A stretch of DNA of 64,000 nucleotides from Gleimia europaea ACS-120-V-Col10b (GTDB lineage Bacteria > Actinomycetota > Actinomycetes > Actinomycetales > Actinomycetaceae). Below the pieces are notes generated by a model that saw only the letters and a program-made list of their open reading frames with translations, was not told the DNA's origin and did no database searches. This document shows, one piece after another, positions 24,694 through 33,631 of the stretch (the first letter of the stretch is position 1; the number at the start of each line of letters is the position of its first letter). Both the position numbers and the translations under genes were made by a program. The DNA lies in the NCBI RefSeq assembly GCF_000411155.1, contig NZ_KE150266.1, positions 310,001 through 374,000 on the forward strand. Direction: 5' to 3'.

Positions 24694-26460
24694 GTGGCAC
24701 AAGAAATTAAGATGCCAGCTCTCGGTGAGTCCGTCACCGAAGGCACTGTAACCGAATGGCTTAAGCAGGTGGGTGACACCGTTGAGGTAGACGAGCCCAT
24801 CGTCGAAGTTTCTACCGACAAGGTTGACTCTGAGGTTCCCTCCCCCTACGCAGGCAAGATCGTCAAGATTTTGGTTGAAGAGGACGAGACTGTTGAAGTT
24901 GGCTCCGTCATCGCCCTAATTGGTGACGAGGGCGAAGCGGAAGCTCCCGCACAAGAGCCAGCTCCAGCCGAAGAAGCACCGGCTGAAGAGGCCCCGGTAG
25001 CTGAGCCGGCACCGGCCGCACCAGCTGCGCAGGAGTCCCCGGCCCCGTCGCAGGATGGCGAACTTATCGAGGTTAAGATGCCTGCCCTTGGCGAATCAGT
25101 AACCGAAGGCACCGTTTCTGCGTGGCTAAAGGCAGTTGGCGACAAGGTTGAGGCCGACGAACCCCTACTGGAGGTATCGACTGACAAGGTTGATTCCGAG
25201 GTTCCCTCCCCCGTCTCTGGTTTCCTCGCCGAGATCAAGGTGGACGAGGACGAGACGGTGGACGTTGATACCGTTGTTGCGGTCATCTCCACCGGTTCAC
25301 CCGTTGCCGATGATGCTGTTGCCCAGCCCGAACCCGAGGCTGAGCCCGCACCGGCACCAGCTCCTACGCCGGCACCGGCACCAGCTCCTACGCCAGAACC
25401 AGCTCCAGCTCCTACGCCGGCACCAGCTCCAGCTCCTACGCCAGAACCTGCGCCTAATGCGCAGCCGGAACCGGCTGGCACAAAGAAACCGGAGCCGGCC
25501 AAGCCCGCACAGACTGACATTTCCGCCTCCGGCAAGTACGTCACCCCGATCGTGCGTAAGCTTGCGAAGGAGCTCGGCGTTGACCTCGCTAACGTAACAG
25601 GCCAAGGCATTGGCGGCCGGATCCGCAAGGAAGACGTCCTTGCCGCGAAGGAAGAGGCTGACAAGCGCGCCGCTACAACCGCCGCTCCAGCGTCGAGCGC
25701 TACACCTGCCGCACCGAAGAGCACGGTAATCGAAGACACCACGCTGCGCGGCACCACGCAAAAGATGACTCGCATGCGTCAGGTAATTGCCGACCGCATG
25801 ATGAGTTCACTGCAGGGCTCGGCTCAGCTAACCACGGTTGTTGAGGCCGATGTGACCCGCATTGCTGCGCTACGCAAGCGTGCAAAGGCGTCGTTTGAAG
25901 CTCGCGAAGGCACCTCACTGTCCTTCCTGCCGTTCTTCATCAAGGCCACCACGGAAGCGCTCAAGATGTACCCGAAGCTCAATGCCGAGATTAAGGGCAA
26001 GGAAGTTGAATACTTCAACTACGAGCACATCGGTATGGCAGTTGACACCGAGCGCGGTCTCATGGTTCCAGTTATCAAGGATGCTGGCGACCTAACGCTC
26101 TCGGGCATCGCCCGCGCGATCAACGATCTAGCTGCCCGTTCACGTGATGGTCAGGTCAAGCCAGAAGAACTTTCTGGTGCTACGTTCACCGTCACGAACA
26201 CCGGTGCGATTGGCGCCCTGTTCGACACGCCGGTTCTAAACGCGCCGCAGGTTGGTATTCTTGGCGTTGGCCGCATTGTCAAACGTCCGATGGTAATCAA
26301 GGATGCGGACGGCAATGAAACCATTGGTATTCGCTCCATGGTTTACCTTGCTCTCACCTACGATCACCGCCTCATCGATGGCGCTGACGCAGGTCGCTTC
26401 CTCACTGCGATTAAGAACCGCCTCGAAGAAGCAGAGTTCGAGGCCGAGCTTGGTCTCTAG
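24694..26460 (+). CDS. sucB: 2-oxoacid dehydrogenase E2, dihydrolipoyl acyltransferase with two lipoyl domains
   Basis: A 588-residue E2 core subunit. Two lipoyl domains (lipoyl lysines Lys43 and Lys165, each in a TDK context) are followed by a Pro/Ala-rich linker (about 209-270) encoded by a 24-bp tandem repeat, a peripheral-subunit-binding domain (about 282-315) and a catalytic domain ending in the HRLIDGAD motif (His558, Asp562). In actinobacteria one such E2 commonly serves both pyruvate and 2-oxoglutarate dehydrogenases, and it is often annotated sucB; which complex applies here cannot be told. Good AAGGAG ribosome-binding site and GTG start. Co-transcribed with lpd. Confidence 0.93.
   Translation: MAQEIKMPALGESVTEGTVTEWLKQVGDTVEVDEPIVEVSTDKVDSEVPSPYAGKIVKILVEEDETVEVGSVIALIGDEGEAEAPAQEPAPAEEAPAEEAPVAEPAPAAPAAQESPAPSQDGELIEVKMPALGESVTEGTVSAWLKAVGDKVEADEPLLEVSTDKVDSEVPSPVSGFLAEIKVDEDETVDVDTVVAVISTGSPVADDAVAQPEPEAEPAPAPAPTPAPAPAPTPEPAPAPTPAPAPAPTPEPAPNAQPEPAGTKKPEPAKPAQTDISASGKYVTPIVRKLAKELGVDLANVTGQGIGGRIRKEDVLAAKEEADKRAATTAAPASSATPAAPKSTVIEDTTLRGTTQKMTRMRQVIADRMMSSLQGSAQLTTVVEADVTRIAALRKRAKASFEAREGTSLSFLPFFIKATTEALKMYPKLNAEIKGKEVEYFNYEHIGMAVDTERGLMVPVIKDAGDLTLSGIARAINDLAARSRDGQVKPEELSGATFTVTNTGAIGALFDTPVLNAPQVGILGVGRIVKRPMVIKDADGNETIGIRSMVYLALTYDHRLIDGADAGRFLTAIKNRLEEAEFEAELGL
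25345..25450 (+). repeat. 24-bp tandem repeat in the E2 linker
   Basis: The block CCAGCTCCTACGCC recurs at 25357, 25381, 25405 and 25429, exactly every 24 bp (8 codons), giving an in-frame [16 protein letters not shown] array. Neighbouring GCACCGGCACC elements are related. Confidence 0.85.
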
Positions 26461-26472
26461 CCGTAACTAACT

Positions 26473-26509
26473 ACGGGGTAGTCCGATTATCATCGGGCTG
26501 CCCCGTTTT
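26473..26509 (+). terminator. Terminator of lpd-sucB
   Basis: ACGGGG...CCCCGT stem with an inner CCGA/TCGG extension, followed by four T, begins about 12 bp after the E2 stop. Confidence 0.8.
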
Positions 26510-26577
26510 CATTTTGGTTTTTCGCGTTAGCAAAGGCGAACACGAATCGCGAGCGGCTTACTGCCTGGCGAACTCGG

Positions 26578-27870
26578 CTAGAGGTGTTCGGGATCCACCG
26601 CAGTCACATCGCTAACGCGCCAAGGCGGGCCAGTGAAAGTAAGCTTCAACCGGCTTGCCGGCTGCGCTTCCACCACCTCGCAAACATCCCCCTGACACCG
26701 TTCGTGTTCGTTTTGGGTAAAGGTTACGAGGACTTCTAACGGAGAGCATTCCACGACCTTCACACCTGTTACCGAAGTTACTAGGTTCCGGATTTCTATT
26801 CCCGACTGCTCAATACTTTCAATCAGCTCAATATCTTTTTCAAAAACTTTGCTGTCGGTATCGACTACTGTCTCCAGCAACGCTCTATCAGATGTCGCTA
26901 TCGCCCGATTTCGTTTTGTAGTTAGATCCGAGACGACTGCCTGCGCCTCGCCCGATGAGGGGCATTTGATTGCCGATGTCTCCGCTTCGTCAACAGAGGA
27001 GGCCATGGGCGCAAGAGAGGTTGGGTGAATCCACCAATATCCAAGCGTGGCCATGCCGACAACAACGAGCGTTGCAGCAATCGCAATCCGAACGCGCCCT
27101 TTTCTTCGCGCTCGCACGTGACGACCTGCTGGGCGATCCTGCCAAACTGTTTGTGCCGTAGAGGTCTCCAAACGAAGCAGATCGCCCGCATTCAGCATGG
27201 AAACGTCTGCCTCCATTGGTATCGCGGCGCTACCCACATTTCCCGTAAACTCTTCTGACTCTAAAACTTGAGCTATTGAGATCCGCGTAGCGGGGTTTGG
27301 ATCCAATGCTCGCTCCACAACACCGTCGGTAAATCCGAGTTCGCGAGCTAAAACTCCCCACGCCCACACATCGGCCGCTCGCGGGTCCCCGGTCTGTCCA
27401 TCCAGCTTCTCCGGAGCAGCAAACCCCGGCGTGAAGCCCGTGCCGAGCACGTGGTCAACTAAAATCGCCCCGGCACTTCCTACGATCACGTTGGTACTGG
27501 ACACGTCACCGTGTGCCAGCCCCGCCTCGTGCAAATCCTTCAATCCCAAAGCGATGTCACGCAACAGTGCACGCACCCGATTCTGTGTATTTGTTCCCGG
27601 AAGATGCGTCCATTGGTTGAGCGGCAGGCCCTCCACGAATGAAGTGACGATCCCAACTCGCGCACCATCGGGCACAACCTCAATCACTCGCGATACAAAC
27701 GGGCTGTCGAACTGCGAAAGAGTCTGTAGGCGATCAGAAAGAGCGTGGGCCTCATCAACCGAAATGAAACGAATCAAGCAACCATCACCAGTTTTTGTGG
27801 TTGCCTGCCAAATCGTGCCCGAGGAAGACACGGTAAACGGCTGAATGATTTCGTAGCCCTTCATGCTCAT
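26578..27870 (-). CDS. Kinase-like membrane protein, probable pseudokinase
   Basis: A Ser/Thr kinase-fold protein of about 430 residues with a single membrane segment near residue 261-281 and an extracytoplasmic C-terminal domain. The catalytic loop reads HGDVSSTN (residues 120-127), so the catalytic Asp and following Asn remain, and APE (152-154) is present. Other essentials are degenerate: no glycine-rich loop, the VAxK region reads CLIRFIS with no Lys, and DFG reads DHV (139-141). The extracytoplasmic part has Cys pairs that could form disulfides. The frame is open to a TTG at 27960; I chose the ATG at 27870, and that choice is uncertain. No phosphatase or FHA protein lies nearby. Confidence 0.72.
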   Translation of the reverse strand: MSMKGYEIIQPFTVSSSGTIWQATTKTGDGCLIRFISVDEAHALSDRLQTLSQFDSPFVSRVIEVVPDGARVGIVTSFVEGLPLNQWTHLPGTNTQNRVRALLRDIALGLKDLHEAGLAHGDVSSTNVIVGSAGAILVDHVLGTGFTPGFAAPEKLDGQTGDPRAADVWAWGVLARELGFTDGVVERALDPNPATRISIAQVLESEEFTGNVGSAAIPMEADVSMLNAGDLLRLETSTAQTVWQDRPAGRHVRARRKGRVRIAIAATLVVVGMATLGYWWIHPTSLAPMASSVDEAETSAIKCPSSGEAQAVVSDLTTKRNRAIATSDRALLETVVDTDSKVFEKDIELIESIEQSGIEIRNLVTSVTGVKVVECSPLEVLVTFTQNEHERCQGDVCEVVEAQPASRLKLTFTGPPWRVSDVTAVDPEHL

Positions 27871-28076
27871 GAGATAACTCAACCACATTGCGGCAATCCC
27901 CTCACCCGCATCAGCGCGCCTGTGGATTACTTGCGGTAAACTTGGAAAGCTCACGCGCAAGCGTGACGCCCATCTGCTTTTTACTCAATGGGGACCCCAC
28001 TGTTTTAGTGAGTGCCAGTTTGGCCGGTTGGATGAGCAAAAACCCGGGTGGGTAAGCAACACCGGAATCAAGAAAA

Positions 28077-29285
28077 ATGCATTCATCCCCTTTCCGAGCA
28101 CTCGGACACTACCGTGTGCTCCCCCAGCTAACGGGCTGGAAAGCACTCGTTATTGCTTTTGCAGCCAGAGCCCCCTACGCCATGCTTCCCCTGGGCGTTA
28201 TGACCGCAGTCACTGCTAGCACAGGATCCGTAGCGCAAGGCGGCGCAGCCACTGCAACCACGGCAATTTCAACTGCAATCGCAGGACCACTGATTGGCAA
28301 ATGGGCAGATCGAAAAGGGCAATTTTTACCACTACGCCTCCTCACCCCGATTAACGCGCTAGCGTTACTGCTCCTATTTTTGGCGGTACAGTCCGCAACG
28401 GTTGGACTTGCGCTGTATCTTGCCTGCATGGCCGTGGGCTTCACCTCCCTCCCCATCGGATCGTTTACCCGCTCCCGGTGGATCCACCAGACGAACACAC
28501 CACAAGAACTCAATGCCGCCCTCTCATATGAATCCATGGCAGACGAGCTCGTATTCGTCCTTGGCCCCGCCCTCGTTGGCATTGCGGCCACCACTGCGTT
28601 CGCATCCGCACCCCTATTCCTCGCATTCATACTGGTTGCCACAGCCGGCATTGCCTTCGCGCTTCTCACACCAAAAACGGGGCCGGCGACGCCAAGCACA
28701 ACTAAACAGGGACCTGGCGTTGGGAAGGTTCTCCTTGCCGTCACACCCGCTATTATCGCCATGACCGGCATTGGCATTCTGTTTGGCACCACTCAAGCCG
28801 CAACCACAGTGAGGTCGGAACTCTTGGGGCATCAGGGCATCGCCGGCCTCGTATATGCAGCTATGGGCGTCGGATCAGCCGTCATGGCCATCTTGACCGT
28901 CGCCATCCCAGAACGGATCAATCTGCCCACTCGTCTGCTTATCGGCGGTCTTGGCATCGCCACGGCGATGAGCCTGGTTGCGCTCGTAAACGGCCTTGTA
29001 TTCACGGCGATTCTGCTAACGATTGCGGGATTCTTTGTGGGTCCCGCGATGGTAACCGCGTTCACCCTGGCTGAATCACTCGCGCCGCGAGGCGGTATCG
29101 CAATCGCGATGACTTCCATGCAGTCGTCGGTGGTTATTGGCGTTTCCATTGGATCGAGCATGGGCGGCGTCATCGCCCAAAATTTCAGCGACAAGCCGAC
29201 ATTCTTAGCGTCGGCTGGCGCGGGGATGCTCGTTGCATTGGTAGGCTTTATTCTGAACATTCGTCAGCTGTCCAAAAGGAGGTAA
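28077..29285 (+). CDS. MFS transporter
   Basis: A 402-residue major facilitator superfamily carrier with about 12 hydrophobic segments. The GKWADRKGQFLPLRLL stretch matches the conserved cytoplasmic loop 2-3 motif of the superfamily, and a second basic loop (STTKQGP) divides the two halves. The sequence resembles drug or sugar efflux members, but the substrate cannot be assigned. The start is the ATG after an A-rich stretch with no clear ribosome-binding site. It is followed after 12 bp by the DUF4191 gene. Confidence 0.85.
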   Translation: MHSSPFRALGHYRVLPQLTGWKALVIAFAARAPYAMLPLGVMTAVTASTGSVAQGGAATATTAISTAIAGPLIGKWADRKGQFLPLRLLTPINALALLLLFLAVQSATVGLALYLACMAVGFTSLPIGSFTRSRWIHQTNTPQELNAALSYESMADELVFVLGPALVGIAATTAFASAPLFLAFILVATAGIAFALLTPKTGPATPSTTKQGPGVGKVLLAVTPAIIAMTGIGILFGTTQAATTVRSELLGHQGIAGLVYAAMGVGSAVMAILTVAIPERINLPTRLLIGGLGIATAMSLVALVNGLVFTAILLTIAGFFVGPAMVTAFTLAESLAPRGGIAIAMTSMQSSVVIGVSIGSSMGGVIAQNFSDKPTFLASAGAGMLVALVGFILNIRQLSKRR

Positions 29286-29297
29286 ACTGGGGCCATC

Positions 29298-30029
29298 ATG
29301 GCTGAAAAAGAAAAAGAATCCCGCGCGCCTGTTGCGGAGAATAAACCGAAGAAGCGCCGGTGGTACCACAACCTTCACGACGCTTACAAGATCACCAAGC
29401 GGACGTTCCCGTGGGTAGGCTGGCTCATACTTGGCGCCACCATTGGTGTAACTGGCCTGTTCGTGGCCTTTGGCATCTGGGTGAAGATGAATATCTACAT
29501 CCTCATCTTCTTGGCCGCTACCCTCGTCGCATTTATTCCTATGGTGATCATTGCGGCGCTGGTGAAAAAGGCTATGTACCGGCAGGTATCGGGTACGGTT
29601 GGTTCCGTTTATGCGGTGCTCTCCCAGGTCCGCAGAGGTTGGATAGTTACGCAAGAGCCTATCGCCGCAAACCGCAACCAGGACATCGTTTGGCGCCTTA
29701 TTGGCAGACCCGGCGTTGTCCTCATCACCGAGGGGCCAAACGCGCGGGTTCGTGATCTGGTTGAACGCGAGCGCAAACTCTCTCAAAGGGTTGTAACCAA
29801 CGTCCCGGTGCACGTCATCCACGTTGGCGAAGGCGAGAATCAGGTGAAGCTGGAGAAGCTCGAGGCTGAATTGCGTAAACTTCCCAAGTCGCTACACCGG
29901 AAGGAAGTTCCCGAAGTTGCGAATCGCATCCAGGCGGTCTCCTCTATCGCCAAGCAGGGCGGTGGCATGCCCCACGGCGTTGACCCAACGAAGGTAAAGA
30001 TGTCAAGACGCGCCCTACGCGGAAAGTAA
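29298..30029 (+). CDS. DUF4191 membrane protein
   Basis: A 243-residue actinobacterial protein of the DUF4191 family. A basic Lys/Arg-rich N terminus (KKRRWYHNLHDAYKITKRT) is followed by two membrane segments (about 40-60 and 66-88) and a cytoplasmic C-terminal domain with GRPGVVLITEGP and a conserved VHVIHVGEGE strand; the C terminus is basic. It has no known function. In many actinobacteria it lies near lipoate or glutamine synthetase genes; here it follows an MFS gene. An AAGGAGG is 15 bases from the ATG, farther than usual. Confidence 0.85.
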   Translation: MAEKEKESRAPVAENKPKKRRWYHNLHDAYKITKRTFPWVGWLILGATIGVTGLFVAFGIWVKMNIYILIFLAATLVAFIPMVIIAALVKKAMYRQVSGTVGSVYAVLSQVRRGWIVTQEPIAANRNQDIVWRLIGRPGVVLITEGPNARVRDLVERERKLSQRVVTNVPVHVIHVGEGENQVKLEKLEAELRKLPKSLHRKEVPEVANRIQAVSSIAKQGGGMPHGVDPTKVKMSRRALRGK

Positions 30030-30054
30030 ACCTCTCTCTAACCGTATATTTCTA

Positions 30055-30088
30055 ATCTGCCGCCGAGTTTCTCGGCGGCAGATTTTTT
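30055..30088 (+). terminator. Terminator after the DUF4191 gene
   Basis: A perfect 13-bp stem, ATCTGCCGCCGAG with CTCGGCGGCAGAT, and a 3-base loop, ending in six T. Confidence 0.92.
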
Positions 30089-30158
30089 CGCGACGCGTAT
30101 CACAACTCACATCTCAATAAACATTCACCAGTTTGCATATTCATTCACTAATGACGAT

Positions 30159-30177
30159 ACTTATACACGTTATAAGT
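30159..30177. promoter_or_regulatory. Palindrome upstream of the amino-acid ABC operon
   Basis: ACTTATA-N5-TATAAGT, a perfect 7-bp inverted repeat, ends 21 bp before the start of the binding-protein gene and contains -10-like TATACA/TATAAG sequences. It is a repressor site candidate; the cognate regulator is unknown. Confidence 0.5.
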
Positions 30178-30198
30178 TTTCCCTCTAGGAGTTTCGCC

Positions 30199-31125
30199 AT
30201 GAAAACACAGAAGATACTCAGCATGGTTGCGGTTGCAACCCTCGCCACTCTTTCCCTCGCCGCCTGCTCTGACCCAGACCAGCCCAGCGACGACGCGACC
30301 GCGCCGTCCGATTCGGTGGCCAAGTTCTACGACATTGACTCGATTGAAACCCAGGCAGACATTGCTGCCCTCGTACCTGAAGAAATCAAGTCGCGTGGCG
30401 AGCTACGAAATGGCGCCTCGACCGACTACGCGCCCGCTGAGTTCCGCGACACCGACGGTCAAACTCCCATCGGTTACGATATTGAACTTGTCAAGGCGCT
30501 AGCCAAAGTAATGGGTCTATCGGAAGGAACCACTACCCACGCGGAGTTCGCAACCATTATTCCGGCACTCGGAACCAAGTTTGATATTGGAGCCTCGTCC
30601 TTCACAATCACGCCAGAGCGAATCGAACAGGTCAATATGGTCTCGTACGTCGAGGTGGGATCCTCCTACGCCGTCAAGGCTGGCAATCCTTCTGGATTTG
30701 ACCCAAGCAACCCGTGTGGCAAGACCATTGGTGTTCAAACCGGCACCTACCAGCAAACCTTCGTAACTGAGCTGTCCGCCGAGTGCGAGGCAAAGGGTGA
30801 ACCCGCGATTAAAGTCATGCCTCACGACCTCAATACCGATAACGTGACGAAGCTCATTGGCGGCCAATACGATGCGGTGCTGTCAGATTCGACTATCACC
30901 GGTTGGGCAATCAAGTCGACTAACGGCCAGCTTGATCAGGTGGGCGAAGTTATCGAATCCGAACCGCAGGGCATTGTCATCAACAAGGACGACGCTGCCC
31001 TTACCGAGGCCGTCCAGAAGGCGCTGCAGTACCTCATGGATAAGGGCATTCTTGAGGACATCTTGAACCTCTACGGAGCGGGCGACGCGGCCCTTTCTCA
31101 GGCCGAGGTAGACCCGGGTAAGTAA
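30199..31125 (+). CDS. Amino-acid ABC transporter substrate-binding lipoprotein
   Basis: A 308-residue periplasmic-type binding protein (SBP family 3) anchored as a lipoprotein: basic n-region, hydrophobic core and lipobox LAAC with Cys23. The mature protein shows the family 3 pattern (GYDIELVKALAKVMG, the FTITPERIEQVNMVSYV signature, CGKTIGVQTGTYQQ). Such proteins capture polar amino acids or related solutes. The frame extends 22 codons further upstream, but the ATG chosen has AGGAG at good distance and begins the signal peptide. It is followed directly by the permease and ATPase genes. Confidence 0.93.
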   Translation: MKTQKILSMVAVATLATLSLAACSDPDQPSDDATAPSDSVAKFYDIDSIETQADIAALVPEEIKSRGELRNGASTDYAPAEFRDTDGQTPIGYDIELVKALAKVMGLSEGTTTHAEFATIIPALGTKFDIGASSFTITPERIEQVNMVSYVEVGSSYAVKAGNPSGFDPSNPCGKTIGVQTGTYQQTFVTELSAECEAKGEPAIKVMPHDLNTDNVTKLIGGQYDAVLSDSTITGWAIKSTNGQLDQVGEVIESEPQGIVINKDDAALTEAVQKALQYLMDKGILEDILNLYGAGDAALSQAEVDPGK

Positions 31126-31128
31126 TCC

Positions 31129-32064
31129 ATGGATAACGTAAATCTCATCCACCCCCGGCCGGTCCCCCGGCCGGGGCGCTGGCTGTCCGCAGCTGTAGTA
31201 GCCGTCCTCGCCGCAATGGCGATCAACTCGCTGGTCACAAACCCTAATTTCCAGTGGCCCGTAGTTTGGCAATGGCTCTTTTCTAACACCATCATGACGG
31301 GCGTGTTCTACACGCTCATCCTCACCATTATTTCCATGACGGTTGGCACGGTGCTCGCGATCACCATGGCCATCATGCGCCAGTCGCCAAATCCAATTCT
31401 GCGTTACGTAGCGTGGTTCTACATCTGGTTCTTCCGGGGCACCCCCATATACACGCAACTTATATTTTGGTCACTCTTACCCACCCTCTACCCGCGGTTG
31501 TCACTGGGCATTCCTTTTGGCCCCGAGTTCGTCTCTTTCGAAACTGCCACGGTGTTCACCGCGTTTTGGATGGCCATCGTGGGTCTTTCCTTGAACGAGG
31601 GTGCCTACCTGGCAGAAATCATTCGTTCAGGCCTTAACGCCGTAGACAAAGGACAGTGGGAAGCCGCCACTGCACTTGGCATGAAACGCGGTCAAATTCT
31701 GCGCCGCATCATCTTGCCGCAAACCATGCGCGTAATCATTCCGCCTATTGGCAATGAGACTATATCTATGCTTAAGACTACTTCCCTGGTGGCAGCTATC
31801 CCGTTCACGCTCGAGCTCACCTGGGCAGCTCGCGACAAGGGCATCCAACTGTTTGCCCCGGTTCCGCTACTCGTGGCAGCCGCCATCTGGTACCTGTTTA
31901 TCACCTCCGTTCTCATGATCGGACAGATGTATCTGGAGCGTTATTTCGGGAGGGGATTTGACGAGCAAGCCAATAAGAACGCCAAGCGCAAGCCGTCCAA
32001 GCAAGATCTCATCAGCAGTGCCAATACCACGCAGAACAACCCATTTATGGACGTGACACCATGA
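31129..32064 (+). CDS. Amino-acid ABC transporter permease
   Basis: A 311-residue inner-membrane permease of the HisM/GlnP family. Several hydrophobic segments and the [21 protein letters not shown] coupling-helix (EAA-loop) motif are visible, with the typical [24 protein letters not shown] continuation. A C-terminal cytoplasmic tail of about 50 residues is rich in Lys. It starts 3 bases after the lipoprotein stop and overlaps the ATPase start by four bases. Only one permease gene is present, so a homodimer is expected. Confidence 0.94.
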   Translation: MDNVNLIHPRPVPRPGRWLSAAVVAVLAAMAINSLVTNPNFQWPVVWQWLFSNTIMTGVFYTLILTIISMTVGTVLAITMAIMRQSPNPILRYVAWFYIWFFRGTPIYTQLIFWSLLPTLYPRLSLGIPFGPEFVSFETATVFTAFWMAIVGLSLNEGAYLAEIIRSGLNAVDKGQWEAATALGMKRGQILRRIILPQTMRVIIPPIGNETISMLKTTSLVAAIPFTLELTWAARDKGIQLFAPVPLLVAAAIWYLFITSVLMIGQMYLERYFGRGFDEQANKNAKRKPSKQDLISSANTTQNNPFMDVTP

Positions 32065-32834
32065 CAGCAATGATTGAGATCAAAGATGTACACAAGTTCC
32101 TTGGCGACCTCCATGTGCTCAAAGGTGTCGATATGAACGTGGAGAAAGGTGAAGTGTGCGTGCTCCTGGGCCCCTCGGGATCCGGCAAATCAACGCTTCT
32201 TCGCTGCATCAATGGGTTGGAGAAGATCTCTGCTGGTCGCGTCTACCTCGAAGGCGAACTCATGGGAATGCGTGAGGTGGAGCGTCGCGGCAAGATCGAG
32301 CTTCACGAGCTTCGTGACAAGCAAATCACCGCGCAACGCTCGCGCATCGGCATGGTGTTTCAGCGCTTCAACCTCTTTCCCCACATGACCGCCCTTGAAA
32401 ACGTCATGGAAGGGCCCGTGCAGGTTCAACGCGTGCCAAAAGAGCAGGCAAGGTCTGAGGCGGTCAAACTACTCGAGCGCGTCGGCCTTGCGGATCGGAC
32501 TGACCACTACCCCGCTGAACTCTCTGGTGGGCAGCAGCAGCGCGTGGCCATCGCTCGCGCGCTAGCCATGAAACCTGAACTCATGCTGTTCGACGAGCCT
32601 ACTTCTGCCCTCGACCCAGAACTTGTGGGCGAAGTCTTAGAAGTGATGAAGGATCTCGCTAAAGACGGCATGACGATGGTAGTTGTCACCCACGAGATCG
32701 GGTTCGCTAAGGAGGTGGCAGACCATCTCGTATTCATGGATGACGGCAAAATCGTTGAAGACGGCGATGCTCGATCCATCATAGAAAACCCGCAGCATCC
32801 GCGCGCCCAGGAATTCTTTGGGAAGGTACTGTAA
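32061..32834 (+). CDS. Amino-acid ABC transporter ATP-binding protein
   Basis: A 257-residue ATPase of the GlnQ/HisP subfamily that energises the importer. Walker [10 protein letters not shown] at 37-45, signature LSGGQQQR, Walker [14 protein letters not shown], and the H-loop VTHE are intact. It is the last gene of a three-gene operon with overlapping starts, followed by a terminator. Confidence 0.96.
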   Translation: MTAMIEIKDVHKFLGDLHVLKGVDMNVEKGEVCVLLGPSGSGKSTLLRCINGLEKISAGRVYLEGELMGMREVERRGKIELHELRDKQITAQRSRIGMVFQRFNLFPHMTALENVMEGPVQVQRVPKEQARSEAVKLLERVGLADRTDHYPAELSGGQQQRVAIARALAMKPELMLFDEPTSALDPELVGEVLEVMKDLAKDGMTMVVVTHEIGFAKEVADHLVFMDDGKIVEDGDARSIIENPQHPRAQEFFGKVL

Positions 32835-32855
32835 ACCCTCAGTTTTATCAATAGA

Positions 32856-32895
32856 AAACCCGGTGGCATGCTGAAATTCTCGCCACCGGGTTTTT
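32856..32895 (+). terminator. Terminator of the amino-acid ABC operon
   Basis: A 12-bp stem centred on CCCGGTGGC/GCCACCGGG with an AAA/TTT base, followed by a T-run. The A-run on the opposite side allows bidirectional use for the convergent histidine phosphatase gene. Confidence 0.9.
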
Positions 32896-32901
32896 CGTTA
32901 A

Positions 32902-33615
32902 TCAGCTGGGTCGAAGCCCCGATTCCTTCGGAACTACCGGGCCACCCGTCAACTCGTAGGAGTCCAAAGGTCTATCAGACCAGGTTACCCCCTGCCACAA
33001 AGAGCGATCCTGCAACCAATCCTGCGCCTCGCCCTTCCACTCCAGCACGGTAGTTGCCGCGTTTTCCATCGGATAGCGAGCCACCAGCTCCCGATTGTAG
33101 TCACCCGAGAGCGTCGCAGAGATCACGCGAATAATCGCCCCATGGGCCACCAACACCACCGTCGCATCAGGCCCAAACTCCTCGTTGGCAGCGCCTAAAG
33201 CTTCGGCAATGACCGCACCAAAACGCGCCCGCGTCTGCCAGCCGTCCTCACCTCCGGGCATCTGCCAATCCAGATCACCGTCTATCCACGCGAGCACTGC
33301 CTCCAAATAAGTGCGAATATCTTCGCTCTTCGTGGACATCTCGATGTCCCCCGCGATCACCTCCCGAATTCCTTCACGCACCAGCGGCTCCAGCCCATAC
33401 TTTTGCGCGAGCGGAGCAGCAGTTTGCAAAGTGCGCTGTAGCGGCGAAACGTAGATCGCCGACGGTTTTGAGCCCACAAGTTGCTCAAAGTTATCCGCGA
33501 GCTCCTGCGCCTGCGCCGTGCCTGCCTCATCGAGGTCAGCTCCGGGCATCGCGGTATCTAAAGCGTGTGAGATATTGGACGAAGTCTGGCCGTGACGGAC
33601 CAAAACGAGACGCAA
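32902..33615 (-). CDS. Histidine phosphatase family protein (phosphoglycerate mutase-like)
   Basis: A 237-residue enzyme of the histidine phosphatase superfamily. The phosphoacceptor motif LVRHGQT is at residues 5-11, the second catalytic His lies in VLVAHGAIIRV, and a conserved YVSPLQRTLQTA substrate-binding segment is present. It could be a phosphoglycerate mutase-like broad phosphatase; true glycolytic specificity is not indicated. The start is TTG with AAGGAGG four bases upstream, a strong ribosome-binding site that settles the start. Confidence 0.88.
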   Translation of the reverse strand: MRLVLVRHGQTSSNISHALDTAMPGADLDEAGTAQAQELADNFEQLVGSKPSAIYVSPLQRTLQTAAPLAQKYGLEPLVREGIREVIAGDIEMSTKSEDIRTYLEAVLAWIDGDLDWQMPGGEDGWQTRARFGAVIAEALGAANEEFGPDATVVLVAHGAIIRVISATLSGDYNRELVARYPMENAATTVLEWKGEAQDWLQDRSLWQGVTWSDRPLDSYELTGGPVVPKESGLRPS

Positions 33616-33631
33616 TTATCCTCCTTAAAGA

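Noticed and set aside
24846..25775. A 309-codon minus-strand frame rich in Ala, Gly and Ser opposite the E2 gene
   Set aside because: It is the antisense shadow of the E2 low-complexity linker and lipoyl domains; composition follows the repeat and there is no ribosome-binding site.
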